From Cytophagaceae bacterium (GTDB taxonomy: Bacteria; Bacteroidota; Bacteroidia; Cytophagales; UBA9547), in the NCBI GenBank assembly GCA_027488865.1, contig JAIYAU010000014.1, positions 1 through 53,582 on the forward strand: 53,582 bases of DNA, read 5' to 3'. The position numbers were made by a program, and so were the translations under genes. The notes beneath the pieces were generated by a model. The model was not told where the DNA came from. It ran no database searches and saw only the letters and a list, made by a program, of their open reading frames with translations. Positions 16,532 through 26,377 of the stretch are shown here, piece after piece (within the stretch, counting starts at the first letter, position 1; the number at the start of each line of letters is the position of its first letter).

Positions 16532-19522
16532 CTATGTTAAAGAAATAGGAGTGCTAGTTGGTACTTTTAATCGTGTACTTGTGGTGTCGTCTATATTGCG
16601 ATTGGGCAGTCGTTTTTGCCAAATAATCTCTAAGCTACAAAAGCCAAATTCGTCGGTTACTTTGCCATGTAGTAGATAGCAACCAGGGCCTGAGAAGGGA
16701 AATTTAATAACGGTAGGTGGAAATACGACAGTATCAATCCATTCTCCATTTAAGTCAAGAAAAGTACCGAAATACATACGCTTGCCGCTCTTGGTTTTGG
16801 TGGGCTTGACATGCACCATATAACCCACTAGAGTCACTTCCTGCTGTACATAAAAAGGCAATAGTGCAGCTCTTGCTGGTGCAAGAGGGAGTTCTGTAAC
16901 TAAGCTAAATGGAGATTGGGTAATAAGAAAACCAATGAGCTCTATCTCGTCATAGGCGTCTTCGAGATCATGTGCCCACAATAAAGGCAAGGTAAACTCC
17001 CTTGATTTTGTTTCAAAAAGAGTAGGCTGTGGTGTTGTTTTTTGGGTTTTGCTCAATAAAAAATGAGCTTGCCAAAGTAATTCCTTTTTAGACTTGCCAG
17101 TAAATCTAAACACGCCGGCTCTTATGAGTATCACCAGTTGCTCTAACGATATTGATACCCTATGAATAACGTCGTTCAAGCTTGTGAAGGCACCTGCACG
17201 GTTTCGCTCATTCAATAGGGCAAACAGGGTCGCTTCGGAGAGTGAATGAATCATTCCTAGGCCTAAGTAGATATTTTTATCTTGTATTACTGCTACCTGA
17301 TTACTAATGTTGATGCAAGGCAAGTGCACTGTAGCCCCATGAAGCCGTGCCTCATGCAGATACAACTCAGTCGAATAGAACCCTCCTCCATTGTTAATGG
17401 TGGCCACTAAAAATTCTAATGGAAACCAAGTTTTTAAATAAAGGCATTGATAGCTTTCTACTGCATAGCTAGCAGAGTGCCCCTTGGCAAATGCATATCC
17501 TGCAAAACTCTCTATCTGGTTCCAAACATCAAGCGCATCGGCCGATGTAATCCCTTTGTTGGCGCAGTTTTGAAAAAATTTGTCTTTTACTTCTTGAAAT
17601 TCTTGCCTCGATCGGTATTTGCCACTCATCCCTCGGCGTAGTACATCGGCCTCTGCCAAACTAAGCCCTGCAAAATAATGTGCCACCTTTATCACATCCT
17701 CTTGGTACACCATTACGCCATAAGTTTCGGGCATTAGTTCGTATAATGTAGGGAAGGTTTTTTGGGCATACGCGCGCCGCTCGGGGTTGCGATGGCGCAG
17801 GATATACTCTCGCATCATACCGCTTTGTGCCACCCCTGGGCGTATAACCGAGCTAGCGGCCACCAGGCCTAAATAATCGCACACTTCTAGCTTCTTTAGT
17901 AACATACGCATGGCTGGCGATTCTACATAAAAGCAACCAATGGCCATTCCTTTTTTTAAAAGATCATTAGAGGCTTTATCACTTTTAAATAGGCTTATGT
18001 TGTGAATATCTACTTCTATACCCCTGTTTTGTTTAATAATAGCCACGGCATCTTTTATTTTTGCAAGCCCCCTTTGGCCCAATATGTCAAATTTATAAAG
18101 CATAATATCTTCGGCAGTATGCATGTCAAAATGCGTAGTAGCAAAGCCTTTAGGTGGCATAAATGTGGCCGTATAGTGATAAATGGGCAATTGGGAAATA
18201 ATAATACCTGCCGCGTGTACTGTAATATGACTAGGAAATCCGTGGATGACCTCACTGTATTGCAAAATTAGGGTGCCGATTTGGTCGAGATGTTGTGGTT
18301 TTTTCTGCAGCTTGTCTATCTCGTGGTCGGGCAAGCCAAATACCTTGGCTATTTCACGAATAACCGATCGGTTTTGAAAAGTACTATATGCGCCTAGTAG
18401 GGTTACGTGCTTAAAAGTGCGAAAGATGTAAGCAGTTACATCTTCACGGTCTTTCCACGAAAAGTCGATGTCAAAATCAGGAGGACTTTTGCGAAATAGG
18501 TTAATAAATCGCTCAAAATACAAATCGAGCTCTATGGGATCTACGTCGGTGATTCGTAATATATATGCCACGATACTATTGGCACCACTGCCCCTACCTA
18601 CATAAAAATAATTTTGCGCGCGGGCATATTTTAAAATTTTCCAAGCAATAAGAAAGTACGTAACAAAGCCCTTTTCTTTGATAGTTTGCAGCTCCATTTC
18701 TATGCGATCGGTTACCATTTTATCGGCTTGTGGATATCGATACGAGAGGCCTTTTGCACATAGCATACGTATGAGCCTATAGTCTAGCGCTTGGTTGGCA
18801 GTGTAACTTTGCTGGTTGTTATGGCTGTTTTCTGCATTAAATTCAAAGCAAACGTAACAGGCTGCCAGCAATGCTTTGGTATTGTAGATGATGTGGGGGT
18901 ATGCTGCAAATATATTTTCCAGCATTGTTTCTGGTACAAATACTTCATCGGGGGATGCTTCTTCGGTCTTGGGCATGCGACTAAGCAAGGTGTTGTTATC
19001 AATGGCCCTCAAAATCCGATGTGCATTAAAATCTCTTTTATTTCTAAAGGTGACAGGCTGTAATATTACCATTAGATGGGTGTGGTGTTTCCAGTCTGTA
19101 AAAATCAATTTACTATATTCAGAAGGCCGTAAACCTACAAACTCGTTGGCAAGTAATTGATTAGGTTGTTTTTTACCATAAGGATATATTACAAATGCAT
19201 GTTCAAAAGTAGGAGCAGTATCAGGAATATCGATGCCTGTGTGTAGGTGATACGAAAGGAAGGCATTTAGTTCGTATAATCCCTCATTATTTTTGGCTAA
19301 ACCAATAAATTGCTGCTTTGCACCATTTCTAAAGTCGATACCTGGTATTATTTTTATAGGCTTATCGGCTGATTTTCTCAAGATATCAAGTATCGTAGAG
19401 GTGTTATTGATATCTGTGAGCGCAAAACTCGACACCCCTGCTTTTATAAAAATATCCAGCAGGTCATCAGGTGGTATGGTACCGTACTTAAGGCTGAAAT
19501 AAGAATGACAGTTGAGGTACAT
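16532..19522 (-). CDS. dnaE2: Compact DnaE-type DNA polymerase III alpha subunit (translesion/ImuC-like)
   Basis: 996 residues, against roughly 1160-1200 for replicative DnaE. The N-terminal PHP domain is degenerate: the HxH motif reads NCH and the usual TDH reads TDI, so the metal site looks dead. The polymerase core is intact, with YFYVGRGSGANSIVAY, the catalytic PDFDIDF (about residues 348-354), the third-aspartate motif YKFDILG, GVMVYQEDVI, RRGMSGKYRSR and FAGYAFAKGHSASYAVES. An OB fold follows (VTLVGYMVHVKPTKTKSGKR) and the protein ends soon after, lacking the tau-binding tail. It starts 3 bp after the dinB stop, so the two are translationally coupled. Known: DnaE2/ImuC polymerases act in damage-induced mutagenesis with a Y-family partner. 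I infer that role here; the replicative DnaE must be elsewhere. Confidence 0.9.
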   Translation of the reverse strand: MYLNCHSYFSLKYGTIPPDDLLDIFIKAGVSSFALTDINNTSTILDILRKSADKPIKIIPGIDFRNGAKQQFIGLAKNNEGLYELNAFLSYHLHTGIDIPDTAPTFEHAFVIYPYGKKQPNQLLANEFVGLRPSEYSKLIFTDWKHHTHLMVILQPVTFRNKRDFNAHRILRAIDNNTLLSRMPKTEEASPDEVFVPETMLENIFAAYPHIIYNTKALLAACYVCFEFNAENSHNNQQSYTANQALDYRLIRMLCAKGLSYRYPQADKMVTDRIEMELQTIKEKGFVTYFLIAWKILKYARAQNYFYVGRGSGANSIVAYILRITDVDPIELDLYFERFINLFRKSPPDFDIDFSWKDREDVTAYIFRTFKHVTLLGAYSTFQNRSVIREIAKVFGLPDHEIDKLQKKPQHLDQIGTLILQYSEVIHGFPSHITVHAAGIIISQLPIYHYTATFMPPKGFATTHFDMHTAEDIMLYKFDILGQRGLAKIKDAVAIIKQNRGIEVDIHNISLFKSDKASNDLLKKGMAIGCFYVESPAMRMLLKKLEVCDYLGLVAASSVIRPGVAQSGMMREYILRHRNPERRAYAQKTFPTLYELMPETYGVMVYQEDVIKVAHYFAGLSLAEADVLRRGMSGKYRSRQEFQEVKDKFFQNCANKGITSADALDVWNQIESFAGYAFAKGHSASYAVESYQCLYLKTWFPLEFLVATINNGGGFYSTELYLHEARLHGATVHLPCINISNQVAVIQDKNIYLGLGMIHSLSEATLFALLNERNRAGAFTSLNDVIHRVSISLEQLVILIRAGVFRFTGKSKKELLWQAHFLLSKTQKTTPQPTLFETKSREFTLPLLWAHDLEDAYDEIELIGFLITQSPFSLVTELPLAPARAALLPFYVQQEVTLVGYMVHVKPTKTKSGKRMYFGTFLDLNGEWIDTVVFPPTVIKFPFSGPGCYLLHGKVTDEFGFCSLEIIWQKRLPNRNIDDTTSTRLKVPTSTPISLT

Positions 19523-19525
19523 GTA

Positions 19526-20740
19526 CTAGAGTCTACGGTGTGCGGGGATAATTGGCGGGAGTCCATTAAACGGATTTTGAAATTGACCTATACCCCTAAC
19601 GTTTAGTGTGGTAGCTCTTTTTACGGCATCTTGGCCAAACTTATTACGAATCCTGTCCATTGCTTGATACAGGTTAACTTTTTCTTCGGTATCTTCAAAA
19701 AGCCGTATTTGATATCCTCCGCCCACAAGGTCGCTCATTTTTACCCCTACGAGGCGTACCAACACACGGCGGTTATAAAGTTGGTCAAAGAGCTCCATTA
19801 CGGTTTTTATCAAAGTGTGGTCGTTGGCAGTATAGGGCACTTTGGCCTGTCTACTGTGGGTGTCGAAGTCGGCATAACGCACGGTTACGGCCACAGAAGA
19901 GGTTAGCTTATCGCCCATCCTAAGGTAATAAGCTAGTTTTTCGGTCATGCTGGTGAGTATTTCCTTAAGATTTTTTACGTTGGTTGTGTCATTTTCAAAA
20001 GTGAGTGAAGAAGAGATTGATTTGCGTTCATGAAATGATATAACGGGGCTTTCATCGATGGCATTGGCTTTTTTCCAAATAACTTCACCGTTTTTGCCCA
20101 GTACTTTTCGCATGAGATCTAGTGGCATTTCTTGCAGGGTTTTTATTTGTTCTATCCCCATGCTTCTTAGCAACTTATAGGTTTGGTCACCCACCATTGG
20201 AATTTTCTTGATCGATAGTGGAGCCAAAAAGGCCTTTTCTTGTCCTATTTCTATTTGTTTAAACCCATTGGGCTTTGCCTCGCCAGTGGTAATTTTAGAT
20301 ACTGTTTTACTGGTGGACATCCCTAGTGATATAGGCAGGTGTGTTTCATGTATTATTTTTTGCCGCAGTTCAGCGGCCCAGCGCCTAGCGCTAAAGAAGC
20401 GGTCCATTCCTGTGGCATCTATATAGAACTCATCGATGGATGTTTTTTCATATAGCGGAGCTGCTTCTTTTATTATCTCCGTTACCATGTCTGAATATTT
20501 GCTGTAAATACTACTATTGCCTCTTACCACAATAGCATGTGGGCAGAGTTGTCTTGCCATACGCATTGGCATGGCGGAGTAAATACCGTACTGCCGGGCT
20601 TCATAGCTGCAAGCAGCCACTACTCCACGATCGCTTGTGCCACCTACCAGCACTGGTTTGCCATTGAGGCTAGTGTCAAGTAGCCTTTCGCATGATACAA
20701 AAAAGGTATCCAAATCCATGTGTATAATTGTCCTGTCCAT
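19526..20740 (-). CDS. dinB: Y-family DNA polymerase IV (DinB)
   Basis: The 404-residue protein carries all catalytic residues of an active Y-family enzyme: HMDLDTFF (Asp9) and TSIDEFYIDAT (Asp103, Glu104). It also has the steric and fingers segment AACSYEARQYGIYSAMPM, the thumb HhH motif KKIPMVGDQTYKLLRSMGI and a little-finger domain. QIRLF near residue 355 matches the beta-clamp-binding pentapeptide. It is therefore not a catalytically dead ImuB. It is the first gene of a two-gene unit with the short DnaE, a layout typical of an error-prone mutasome. No imuA or UmuD/LexA-like gene is adjacent, so the damage signal must come from elsewhere. Two exact 14-bp repeats upstream are the likely control site. 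Confidence 0.95.
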   Translation of the reverse strand: MDRTIIHMDLDTFFVSCERLLDTSLNGKPVLVGGTSDRGVVAACSYEARQYGIYSAMPMRMARQLCPHAIVVRGNSSIYSKYSDMVTEIIKEAAPLYEKTSIDEFYIDATGMDRFFSARRWAAELRQKIIHETHLPISLGMSTSKTVSKITTGEAKPNGFKQIEIGQEKAFLAPLSIKKIPMVGDQTYKLLRSMGIEQIKTLQEMPLDLMRKVLGKNGEVIWKKANAIDESPVISFHERKSISSSLTFENDTTNVKNLKEILTSMTEKLAYYLRMGDKLTSSVAVTVRYADFDTHSRQAKVPYTANDHTLIKTVMELFDQLYNRRVLVRLVGVKMSDLVGGGYQIRLFEDTEEKVNLYQAMDRIRNKFGQDAVKRATTLNVRGIGQFQNPFNGLPPIIPAHRRL

Positions 20741-21086
20741 GTTGTTTGATGCTTATTGACTGAATGATGTAGCCATATGATGAATTCGTATCACTAAATT
20801 AGTAAATATATTTTACATTTAATGTCAATATATTTTACATATTTATAAATATGTCATTATAATCACCAATACAGAGACTTATGGCAGGCTTATGATTGAA
20901 GGTTTATGAATTTAATGAGATACGCAAATACCCATTTTATGCAATAGGTTTATTAAATAAAAACCCAAGATTTGACCAATGCAACCAATTAAATTTTTGA
21001 GATAAACCTCTTAGAGATTTTTATCTAATTGATAAAAAAATTTCAAGTAGATCGTTTGTAGGTAACGACTCTCCTTTTAAGTACGA
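20741..21086. other. Gene-free region of 346 bp upstream of dinB and downstream of the kinase
   Basis: The left part holds the dinB promoter and its direct repeats. The right part holds a hairpin with AGATAAA (21000-21006) and TTTATCT (21020-21026) arms; on the minus strand this lies past the kinase stop and is followed by AT-rich sequence, a weak terminator candidate. No frame of interest was seen. Confidence 0.5.
20805..20840 (-). promoter_or_regulatory. Direct repeats with 22-bp period upstream of dinB-dnaE (operator candidate)
   Basis: AATATATTTTACAT occurs exactly at 20805-20818 and 20827-20840. On the minus strand this is ATGTAAAATATATT twice, spaced 22 bp or about two helical turns, so bound proteins would sit on one face. 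A TTGACA box lies between the copies (20828-20823). The repeats are 65-100 bp upstream of the dinB start and are the best candidate for a damage-response operator. Confidence 0.5.
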
Positions 21087-23297
21087 TTAATGTACTATAT
21101 ATGGAATAGAAACAGACACCTCAGTGCCAGAAGCAATTTGATTATGATCATACAAATCTATTATCGTAACGTCATAAACCCTATTTGGAGTTTTGTTGAG
21201 CAAATCTAACCTATGCTTGGTGAGCTCTGTAGCGATGGATTGATGCTTAGGATTATTGGTTTTTCTTATTTTACCCGCAGCCTCTCTACCAATACCATTA
21301 TCTAAGATGGTACATTTAATAAAGTCATCCGTTTTTTGATAATGAATAGTAATTTTACCTTGGTGGTTCAACATGACCACCCCATGGATAATGGCATTTT
21401 CTACGTAGGGCTGAATAATCATTGGAGGAATACTAATTTCTTCTGTATCAATGGTTTCATCAATAGTGATGTCGAATACAAATTGACCAGAAAATCTTAA
21501 TTGCTCTAGTTCTAGATAAAGTTTCAATAACTTCAATTCGTCTTTGAGAAATATATATTGGTGTCTTGAACTTTCAAGAATACTCCTTATTAACAAAGAA
21601 AATTTTGATAAATACCGAGCAGCCGATGCGTTGTCTTGTGATGTAATGTAGTATTGAATAGAATTAAGTGCATTAAAGATAAAATGAGGGTTCATTTGTG
21701 ACCGCAATAATCGTTGTTCTATTTCTATATTTTGAAAATGAAGAAATTGTTTTTGAGCCTTTTGCTTTAAGTAATAACGATTAAAAAGTAAATAGACTAC
21801 AATGGCCAATATCACAAATGCCATAAGCATTACAATCTGCAACCATCTTTGATTTTTTATTTGTAGTTCATTATGAAACAGTTGCAATTGGCTAATTCTG
21901 TTTTTTTGTTTTAATTCATCTAGTTTTCTTTGTTTATCTTTATTTTCTAGTTGTTTTTTTTGTATTTGAAAGGCCAACTGTTTTTCCCTAGCTTGGGCAG
22001 TTATGGTTTGTTCCAGTAAAACGAGTCGGTCAATTTCTTTTTCCTGTAATAATTCTTTTTGGCGAGATTGATAATTGGCAAGTTCAAGTTCCCTTTTTAA
22101 TAAATACAGCTCCATTTCCTTGTTTTCTCGCTCAAGTTTTTCCTTATTGAGATCAGTAACTTTCAACTCATTTTCAGACAGAAGGGTATTTATTCGCATT
22201 TCCAGCTTTTCAGCTTCTTGCAATTTTTTATCCATTTGCGCCTGTTCCTTTATTTTTTGAAGGTGGATTTTGTCTTTTATTTGAACGTGGTCTTTAAATG
22301 CCATCAAAGCGCTTTCTAGGTCTTTTTGGTATTCATGGCACTGCCACATGAGCTCATATGCGGCTTGCAAAATATCCAAATACTGATATTTTTTTGATAT
22401 ATCAATGGCTTTTTGCGCATAAGATATACATGATTCGTACGCTCTTGTTGCCAAATAATTGGCAGCAATATAAGTATAGATTCTTGCAGTTTCTTCTTCA
22501 TTGTTATTAGCAATTTGGATGGATAATGCCTCCTGAAAACACTTGAGCGCTTGCTTGAAATCTCCTTTGGATTGGTAAATAATACCTAGATTAAGCAAGA
22601 TTACAGACTTACCCTCTGTGACACGACTGTTTTTGGGATAATATTTTAATGCCTTTACAAAATGTATTTTTGCAGCATCTAGATTATCTAGTTTTTTATA
22701 AATTGTGCCCATGTAGTTATATGTGCGGGTGGCACCTATGGAATCACTCTTGTTTTGAAACAAAGAAAGCAGTTGATTGCCCGCACCCAAGGCATTGAAA
22801 AACTTATCCTCCAAATTATATAGCTCCAAGAGCTCGTTTAAGATATTTAGTTCTTGGTCTTTACTTAACTGTGTTGGAAAAATGCTTAATATGGCTTCAT
22901 AATTAATAATTGCGTGATCATTTTGGTGCAATTTTTTATAGGCTATTGCAAGTGATTGCAACAAATTTAATTGCAATGGTGCACCTTGGTAATCTAAAGG
23001 AAGGGTATCTTTGGCCATTTGATAATACTCCACTGCCTTTTCGGCTATGCCCCATTGCATGTATACCTCACCAATTTTACACAAAGTATTCACCCATTCA
23101 TGATAAGCCTTTGTTTCCTCGTGTGTTCTTTTAAGATAAAATAATCCATTTATAATAAGCGCATAATCAGAGGCAGTCTGTAGTACATTTATATTTTGCG
23201 TAGGCCTTAGCGCACTATTTTTATTAAAGTCGTTCTTTTGGCTGTATAAAAAGATGGGACTTGTAACAATAATAAAAATTAATTTAAATTTATGCAT
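21087..23297 (-). CDS. TPR-containing LytS-type sensor histidine kinase
   Basis: The ATG at 23297 (MHKFKLIFIIVTSPIFLYS) overlaps the regulator stop by 8 bases and gives a clean signal peptide; the frame itself is open from 23312. The 736-residue product has exported TPR repeats (about residues 55-340, for example GIIYQSKGDFKQALKCFQEA), then a long coiled coil. One transmembrane helix follows (WLQIVMLMAFVILAIVVYLLF), and a His_kinase/HATPase module has the phospho-acceptor His538 in QMNPHFIFNALNSIQ and ATP-binding motifs PYVENAIIHG and DNGIGREAAG. It signals to the LytTR regulator encoded just upstream. The input is periplasmic and read through TPRs, so a protein or peptide ligand is plausible. 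Divergent from a TonB receptor, a possible target or partner. Confidence 0.94.
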   Translation of the reverse strand: MHKFKLIFIIVTSPIFLYSQKNDFNKNSALRPTQNINVLQTASDYALIINGLFYLKRTHEETKAYHEWVNTLCKIGEVYMQWGIAEKAVEYYQMAKDTLPLDYQGAPLQLNLLQSLAIAYKKLHQNDHAIINYEAILSIFPTQLSKDQELNILNELLELYNLEDKFFNALGAGNQLLSLFQNKSDSIGATRTYNYMGTIYKKLDNLDAAKIHFVKALKYYPKNSRVTEGKSVILLNLGIIYQSKGDFKQALKCFQEALSIQIANNNEEETARIYTYIAANYLATRAYESCISYAQKAIDISKKYQYLDILQAAYELMWQCHEYQKDLESALMAFKDHVQIKDKIHLQKIKEQAQMDKKLQEAEKLEMRINTLLSENELKVTDLNKEKLERENKEMELYLLKRELELANYQSRQKELLQEKEIDRLVLLEQTITAQAREKQLAFQIQKKQLENKDKQRKLDELKQKNRISQLQLFHNELQIKNQRWLQIVMLMAFVILAIVVYLLFNRYYLKQKAQKQFLHFQNIEIEQRLLRSQMNPHFIFNALNSIQYYITSQDNASAARYLSKFSLLIRSILESSRHQYIFLKDELKLLKLYLELEQLRFSGQFVFDITIDETIDTEEISIPPMIIQPYVENAIIHGVVMLNHQGKITIHYQKTDDFIKCTILDNGIGREAAGKIRKTNNPKHQSIATELTKHRLDLLNKTPNRVYDVTIIDLYDHNQIASGTEVSVSIPYIVH

Positions 23298-24021
23298 GAG
23301 ACATCCAATCAATAAAAAGGTCTTTACGCCTTCTTGCCAGCTCTAGTATGGTGCCATCATACATCTCTACGGTGCTGTTACTTTTGTTTATTTTTTTTAT
23401 AAATTTCTGTTGGATAAGGTGTGATTTATGTATTCTAAAAAAATTATTTTCTGGTAATATTTCTTCGTATTCTTTGAGTGGCTTAGAAACTAGGACTTTT
23501 TTATCTGTAAAATGAAATGAAGTATAATTGCTATTGGCCTCACAACGCACCAGTTCCTCTACCCTAAAATAGGATAGCCCTTCAAAAGTATGTAGCCCAA
23601 TTATTTGTAGTTCATCTTTGTTTTCTAACAATATTTCCTTTTGTTTAGTCAAGTAAGAATGGCTAGATTTTACCATCTTTTTCTCAAGTTCTATTAGAGA
23701 TTCAGGATCTATTGGCTTGAGCAAATAGTCTACTGCACTAAACTTAAATGCTTTAATGGCATATTCATCATAAGCAGTGGTAAATACCAAGCTAAAATCT
23801 TGATTAGAAATTAGTTGAAGCAGGTCAAATCCCGTACCATCCTTCATTCTTATATCTAGAAATACTACATCTGGCTTGCAAGTTTGTAACAGCCTTTCTC
23901 CTGAATATACACCATCAGCCTCTCCGATTATTTCAAACGATTGGCAAAACATTTTTAGTGAAGATTTTAACGCATTTCTGCCAAATTCCTCATCATCGAT
24001 GATAATTGCGGAAAATATCAT
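23290..24021 (-). CDS. LytTR-family response regulator
   Basis: The 243-residue protein has a receiver domain (IIIDDEEFGRNAL, phospho-acceptor Asp56 in VVFLDIRM, FTTAYDEYAIKAF, DYLLKPID) and a C-terminal LytTR DNA-binding domain (EELVRCEANSNYTSFHF, VSKPLKEYEEILP, FFRIHKSHLI). Its stop overlaps the start of the TPR kinase by 8 bases, so the two are translationally coupled with the regulator first. It faces the TonB-receptor gene across 173 bp. LytTR proteins bind short direct repeats; three ACGA-containing boxes lie in that interval, which is suggestive only. Confidence 0.96.
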   Translation of the reverse strand: MIFSAIIIDDEEFGRNALKSSLKMFCQSFEIIGEADGVYSGERLLQTCKPDVVFLDIRMKDGTGFDLLQLISNQDFSLVFTTAYDEYAIKAFKFSAVDYLLKPIDPESLIELEKKMVKSSHSYLTKQKEILLENKDELQIIGLHTFEGLSYFRVEELVRCEANSNYTSFHFTDKKVLVSKPLKEYEEILPENNFFRIHKSHLIQQKFIKKINKSNSTVEMYDGTILELARRRKDLFIDWMSHA

Positions 24022-24194
24022 ATATTATTGGTTTGTTAAGAGTAAATATTAAAGTAGAAATACTAATTTATTCCCTTAGTTTCAAAAATATTAAGTATTA
24101 ACGACTTCTTTTACGAATTGCTATAAAACTCGTTATATATTATCATTATCCGATTAGTTTTGTAGATATAAAATTTAAGTTTATAGAATTTTCC
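24022..24194. promoter_or_regulatory. Divergent control region between LytTR regulator and TonB receptor
   Basis: TAGTTTTG at 24155-24162 matches the Bacteroidota -7 element on the plus strand, about 33 nt before the receptor start. Upstream are TTAACGACTT (24098-24107), TTACGAATT (24111-24119) and, inverted, ATAACGAGTT (24136-24127). These three similar boxes could be LytTR half-sites; no experiment is implied by the sequence. Confidence 0.35.
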
Positions 24195-26294
24195 ATGCGA
24201 ATACTTTTAAATATTCTTCTTTTAGTAGGTTTGAATATATCGATGGCTCAAGATTCTATCCCTACATTATTAAAGATTAGCAATTATGATACCCTTAAAT
24301 CATTTGAACTGCTGGCTGTTCCCTTGCAAGATATTGTAAATCCTAAAGTATCGGTTGCCTCAAAAACTGAAGAAACTATAGCGGAAGCTCCTGCCAATGT
24401 TACGGTGTATGAAAACACTGATATTCAACGCATGGGGTATTATACATTAGAGAACCTGGCCGATATTACTTCTGGATATAGCAGCAATTACCGCCTTGGC
24501 GAAGCCGGACTTGAAACACGCGGCCAAACGGCTCAAGGTTTTAACAACAATAAACATCTTTTACTTATTGACGGCATTCCTATTAATTTTAGTAGAAGCT
24601 ATAAGGCTCAAATCATGGAAGAATTGCCCCTGCTGTTTGCCCAAAGGGTTGAATTTCTCAAAGGTCCTGCCTCTGCATTGTATGGTGTATCGGCTTTTAG
24701 TGGTGTAATCAATATTTTGCCTAAACAAATTGAAAAAAGTCCAGTTAGTTTTGAAAGTAAGCTATCGTTTGGCTCGTTAGATGCTACCAAGAGATGGATG
24801 AGTACATTGACTATTAAAAATGCCAAAGTAGAAGGAATTATTGCAAATGGCTATTTTGAAAAACTTGCCTCTGCATCGTATCTTGGTGCATCGCAAAACA
24901 ATGATTTTAAGTATTGGGATAACAATAAATCCTATTTTTCATATACCTCTTTCACCATTAGAAAGGGGATTTTAAAAGGATTGAAGCATGGATTAATCTT
25001 TTTGAACCGCACTGGTGGCTGGGGAGAGATGTTTTGGGGTAATTTTTCATCTCAAATTAATAAAATTGAATGGAGTAATCTTACTTCGTACCTTCAATTC
25101 AAAAGAGAATTAAATAGTAAGCTAATGATAAATAACTATTTAAAATTAAACCAATCGACAGAGGATGCCATTTACCAATCAAATACTAATCAAAACAGCC
25201 TTACTGCACTGTCGGATTATAAGAGTAAGGTGATTAATGCAGAAGTGCTTAGTGAAGTTCATTGGAAGTATGGTGAACAAAGCTCATTAATAGTAGGATT
25301 AAATTATGACTGGCGCAAAGAACTAGGCAATCCCCAGTCTTATGCTTACAATGTGCAGTATGTTAATGGTTTAAATCCTAGGTTTGTTTATCCTATTTCT
25401 ACAGATTTTACATTACCATCTGTTGGTTTTAATACGTTTTCATCTTTTATTCAGCATAAAACGTCACTGCCTCTTTTGAAGGGATTGAGTATTACCTCAG
25501 GCTTGAGGCTTGATGTGGGTTACAACAAGCTGTACACCTATTCCAAATTATCACCCCGGATAGCTCTAGTACAAAAGGTAAGCAACAGGTCTTATTTAAA
25601 ACTTCTTTTTGGCAGTGCCTTACGGGCACCTGGTATCAAAGAAATTGGGCTCAATGCTCAATATATTAATGAAGTACAAAATAGAGGTTTTAATACGAAC
25701 GTAGATTACAATTTACAGGCTGAATCAATCCAAACCTTAGAATGTAATTATATTTACAATGCTAATAAAGTACATCTGGGGATAGCTACTTACTATAACC
25801 AAACCCGTAATGAAATAATTGCTACAGAACTCTCCTTTGTAAGTGATAGTGACACCCTCAAAGGTAATTGGATTGATAATCGAAAAGGAATTATTAAGGC
25901 TTATGGTATAGAAGTTGAATCTAAATTATTGATTAACAACTCACTCAAGATATTTTGCAATACCTCCTTGGCCAAAGCTAATGACCAAACTAACAACCCC
26001 CTAACTGGGATTCCGTTTACTAAACTGTTTGTAGGAGTGGCCTATCAAATGGGTGGCAGGTGGCCTGGTTCGATTTATGTAGTGAATAAATTACTCTCTA
26101 ACTATGTGAACTATGTAGAACCTAAGATACCAGCTAGTAATATTATAGACATAAATTTAGTTGCACCTATTATAGATAATGTGTTGCTAGAGTTACAATT
26201 AAAGAATATTTTGGATGTTAAATCACCTATTCCCACTTCAGGAGTGCCCAGAGCAGGTAGAAGCATCTTGGTTACTTTTTCTTGTAAGATTTGA
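24195..26294 (+). CDS. TonB-dependent outer-membrane receptor
   Basis: The 699-residue product starts with a signal peptide (MRILLNILLLVGLNISMAQ). There is no carboxypeptidase-regulatory domain. The plug occupies about residues 55-170, with VSVASKTEETIAEAPANVTV, ENLADITSGYSSNYR, LLLIDGIPINFSR and EFLKGPASALYGVSAFSGVI. The remainder is a beta barrel with frequent aromatic strand ends. The plug wording is that of siderophore/cobalamin-type receptors of Bacteroidota, but the ligand cannot be deduced. Short spacing and divergence from the LytTR regulator suggest local control. A strong terminator follows 10 bp after the stop. Confidence 0.93.
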   Translation: MRILLNILLLVGLNISMAQDSIPTLLKISNYDTLKSFELLAVPLQDIVNPKVSVASKTEETIAEAPANVTVYENTDIQRMGYYTLENLADITSGYSSNYRLGEAGLETRGQTAQGFNNNKHLLLIDGIPINFSRSYKAQIMEELPLLFAQRVEFLKGPASALYGVSAFSGVINILPKQIEKSPVSFESKLSFGSLDATKRWMSTLTIKNAKVEGIIANGYFEKLASASYLGASQNNDFKYWDNNKSYFSYTSFTIRKGILKGLKHGLIFLNRTGGWGEMFWGNFSSQINKIEWSNLTSYLQFKRELNSKLMINNYLKLNQSTEDAIYQSNTNQNSLTALSDYKSKVINAEVLSEVHWKYGEQSSLIVGLNYDWRKELGNPQSYAYNVQYVNGLNPRFVYPISTDFTLPSVGFNTFSSFIQHKTSLPLLKGLSITSGLRLDVGYNKLYTYSKLSPRIALVQKVSNRSYLKLLFGSALRAPGIKEIGLNAQYINEVQNRGFNTNVDYNLQAESIQTLECNYIYNANKVHLGIATYYNQTRNEIIATELSFVSDSDTLKGNWIDNRKGIIKAYGIEVESKLLINNSLKIFCNTSLAKANDQTNNPLTGIPFTKLFVGVAYQMGGRWPGSIYVVNKLLSNYVNYVEPKIPASNIIDINLVAPIIDNVLLELQLKNILDVKSPIPTSGVPRAGRSILVTFSCKI

Positions 26295-26303
26295 TTTAAT
26301 TTA

Positions 26304-26324
26304 ACCTCTAATTTTAATAGAGGT
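26304..26324 (+). terminator. Intrinsic terminator of the TonB-receptor gene
   Basis: ACCTCTA (26304-26310) and TAGAGGT (26318-26324) form a 7-bp stem with a 7-nt loop. A T-rich tract (ATCTTCTTTTCCTTT) follows at once. The stem begins 10 bp after the stop codon. Confidence 0.75.
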
Positions 26325-26377
26325 ATCTTCTTTTCCTTTATCACTCTAAATGTACCATTTATAAGTAATCGTCTAGT

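Noticed and set aside
18784-19160. Several overlapping frames inside dnaE
   Set aside because: They are alternative-frame shadows of a well-supported polymerase gene.
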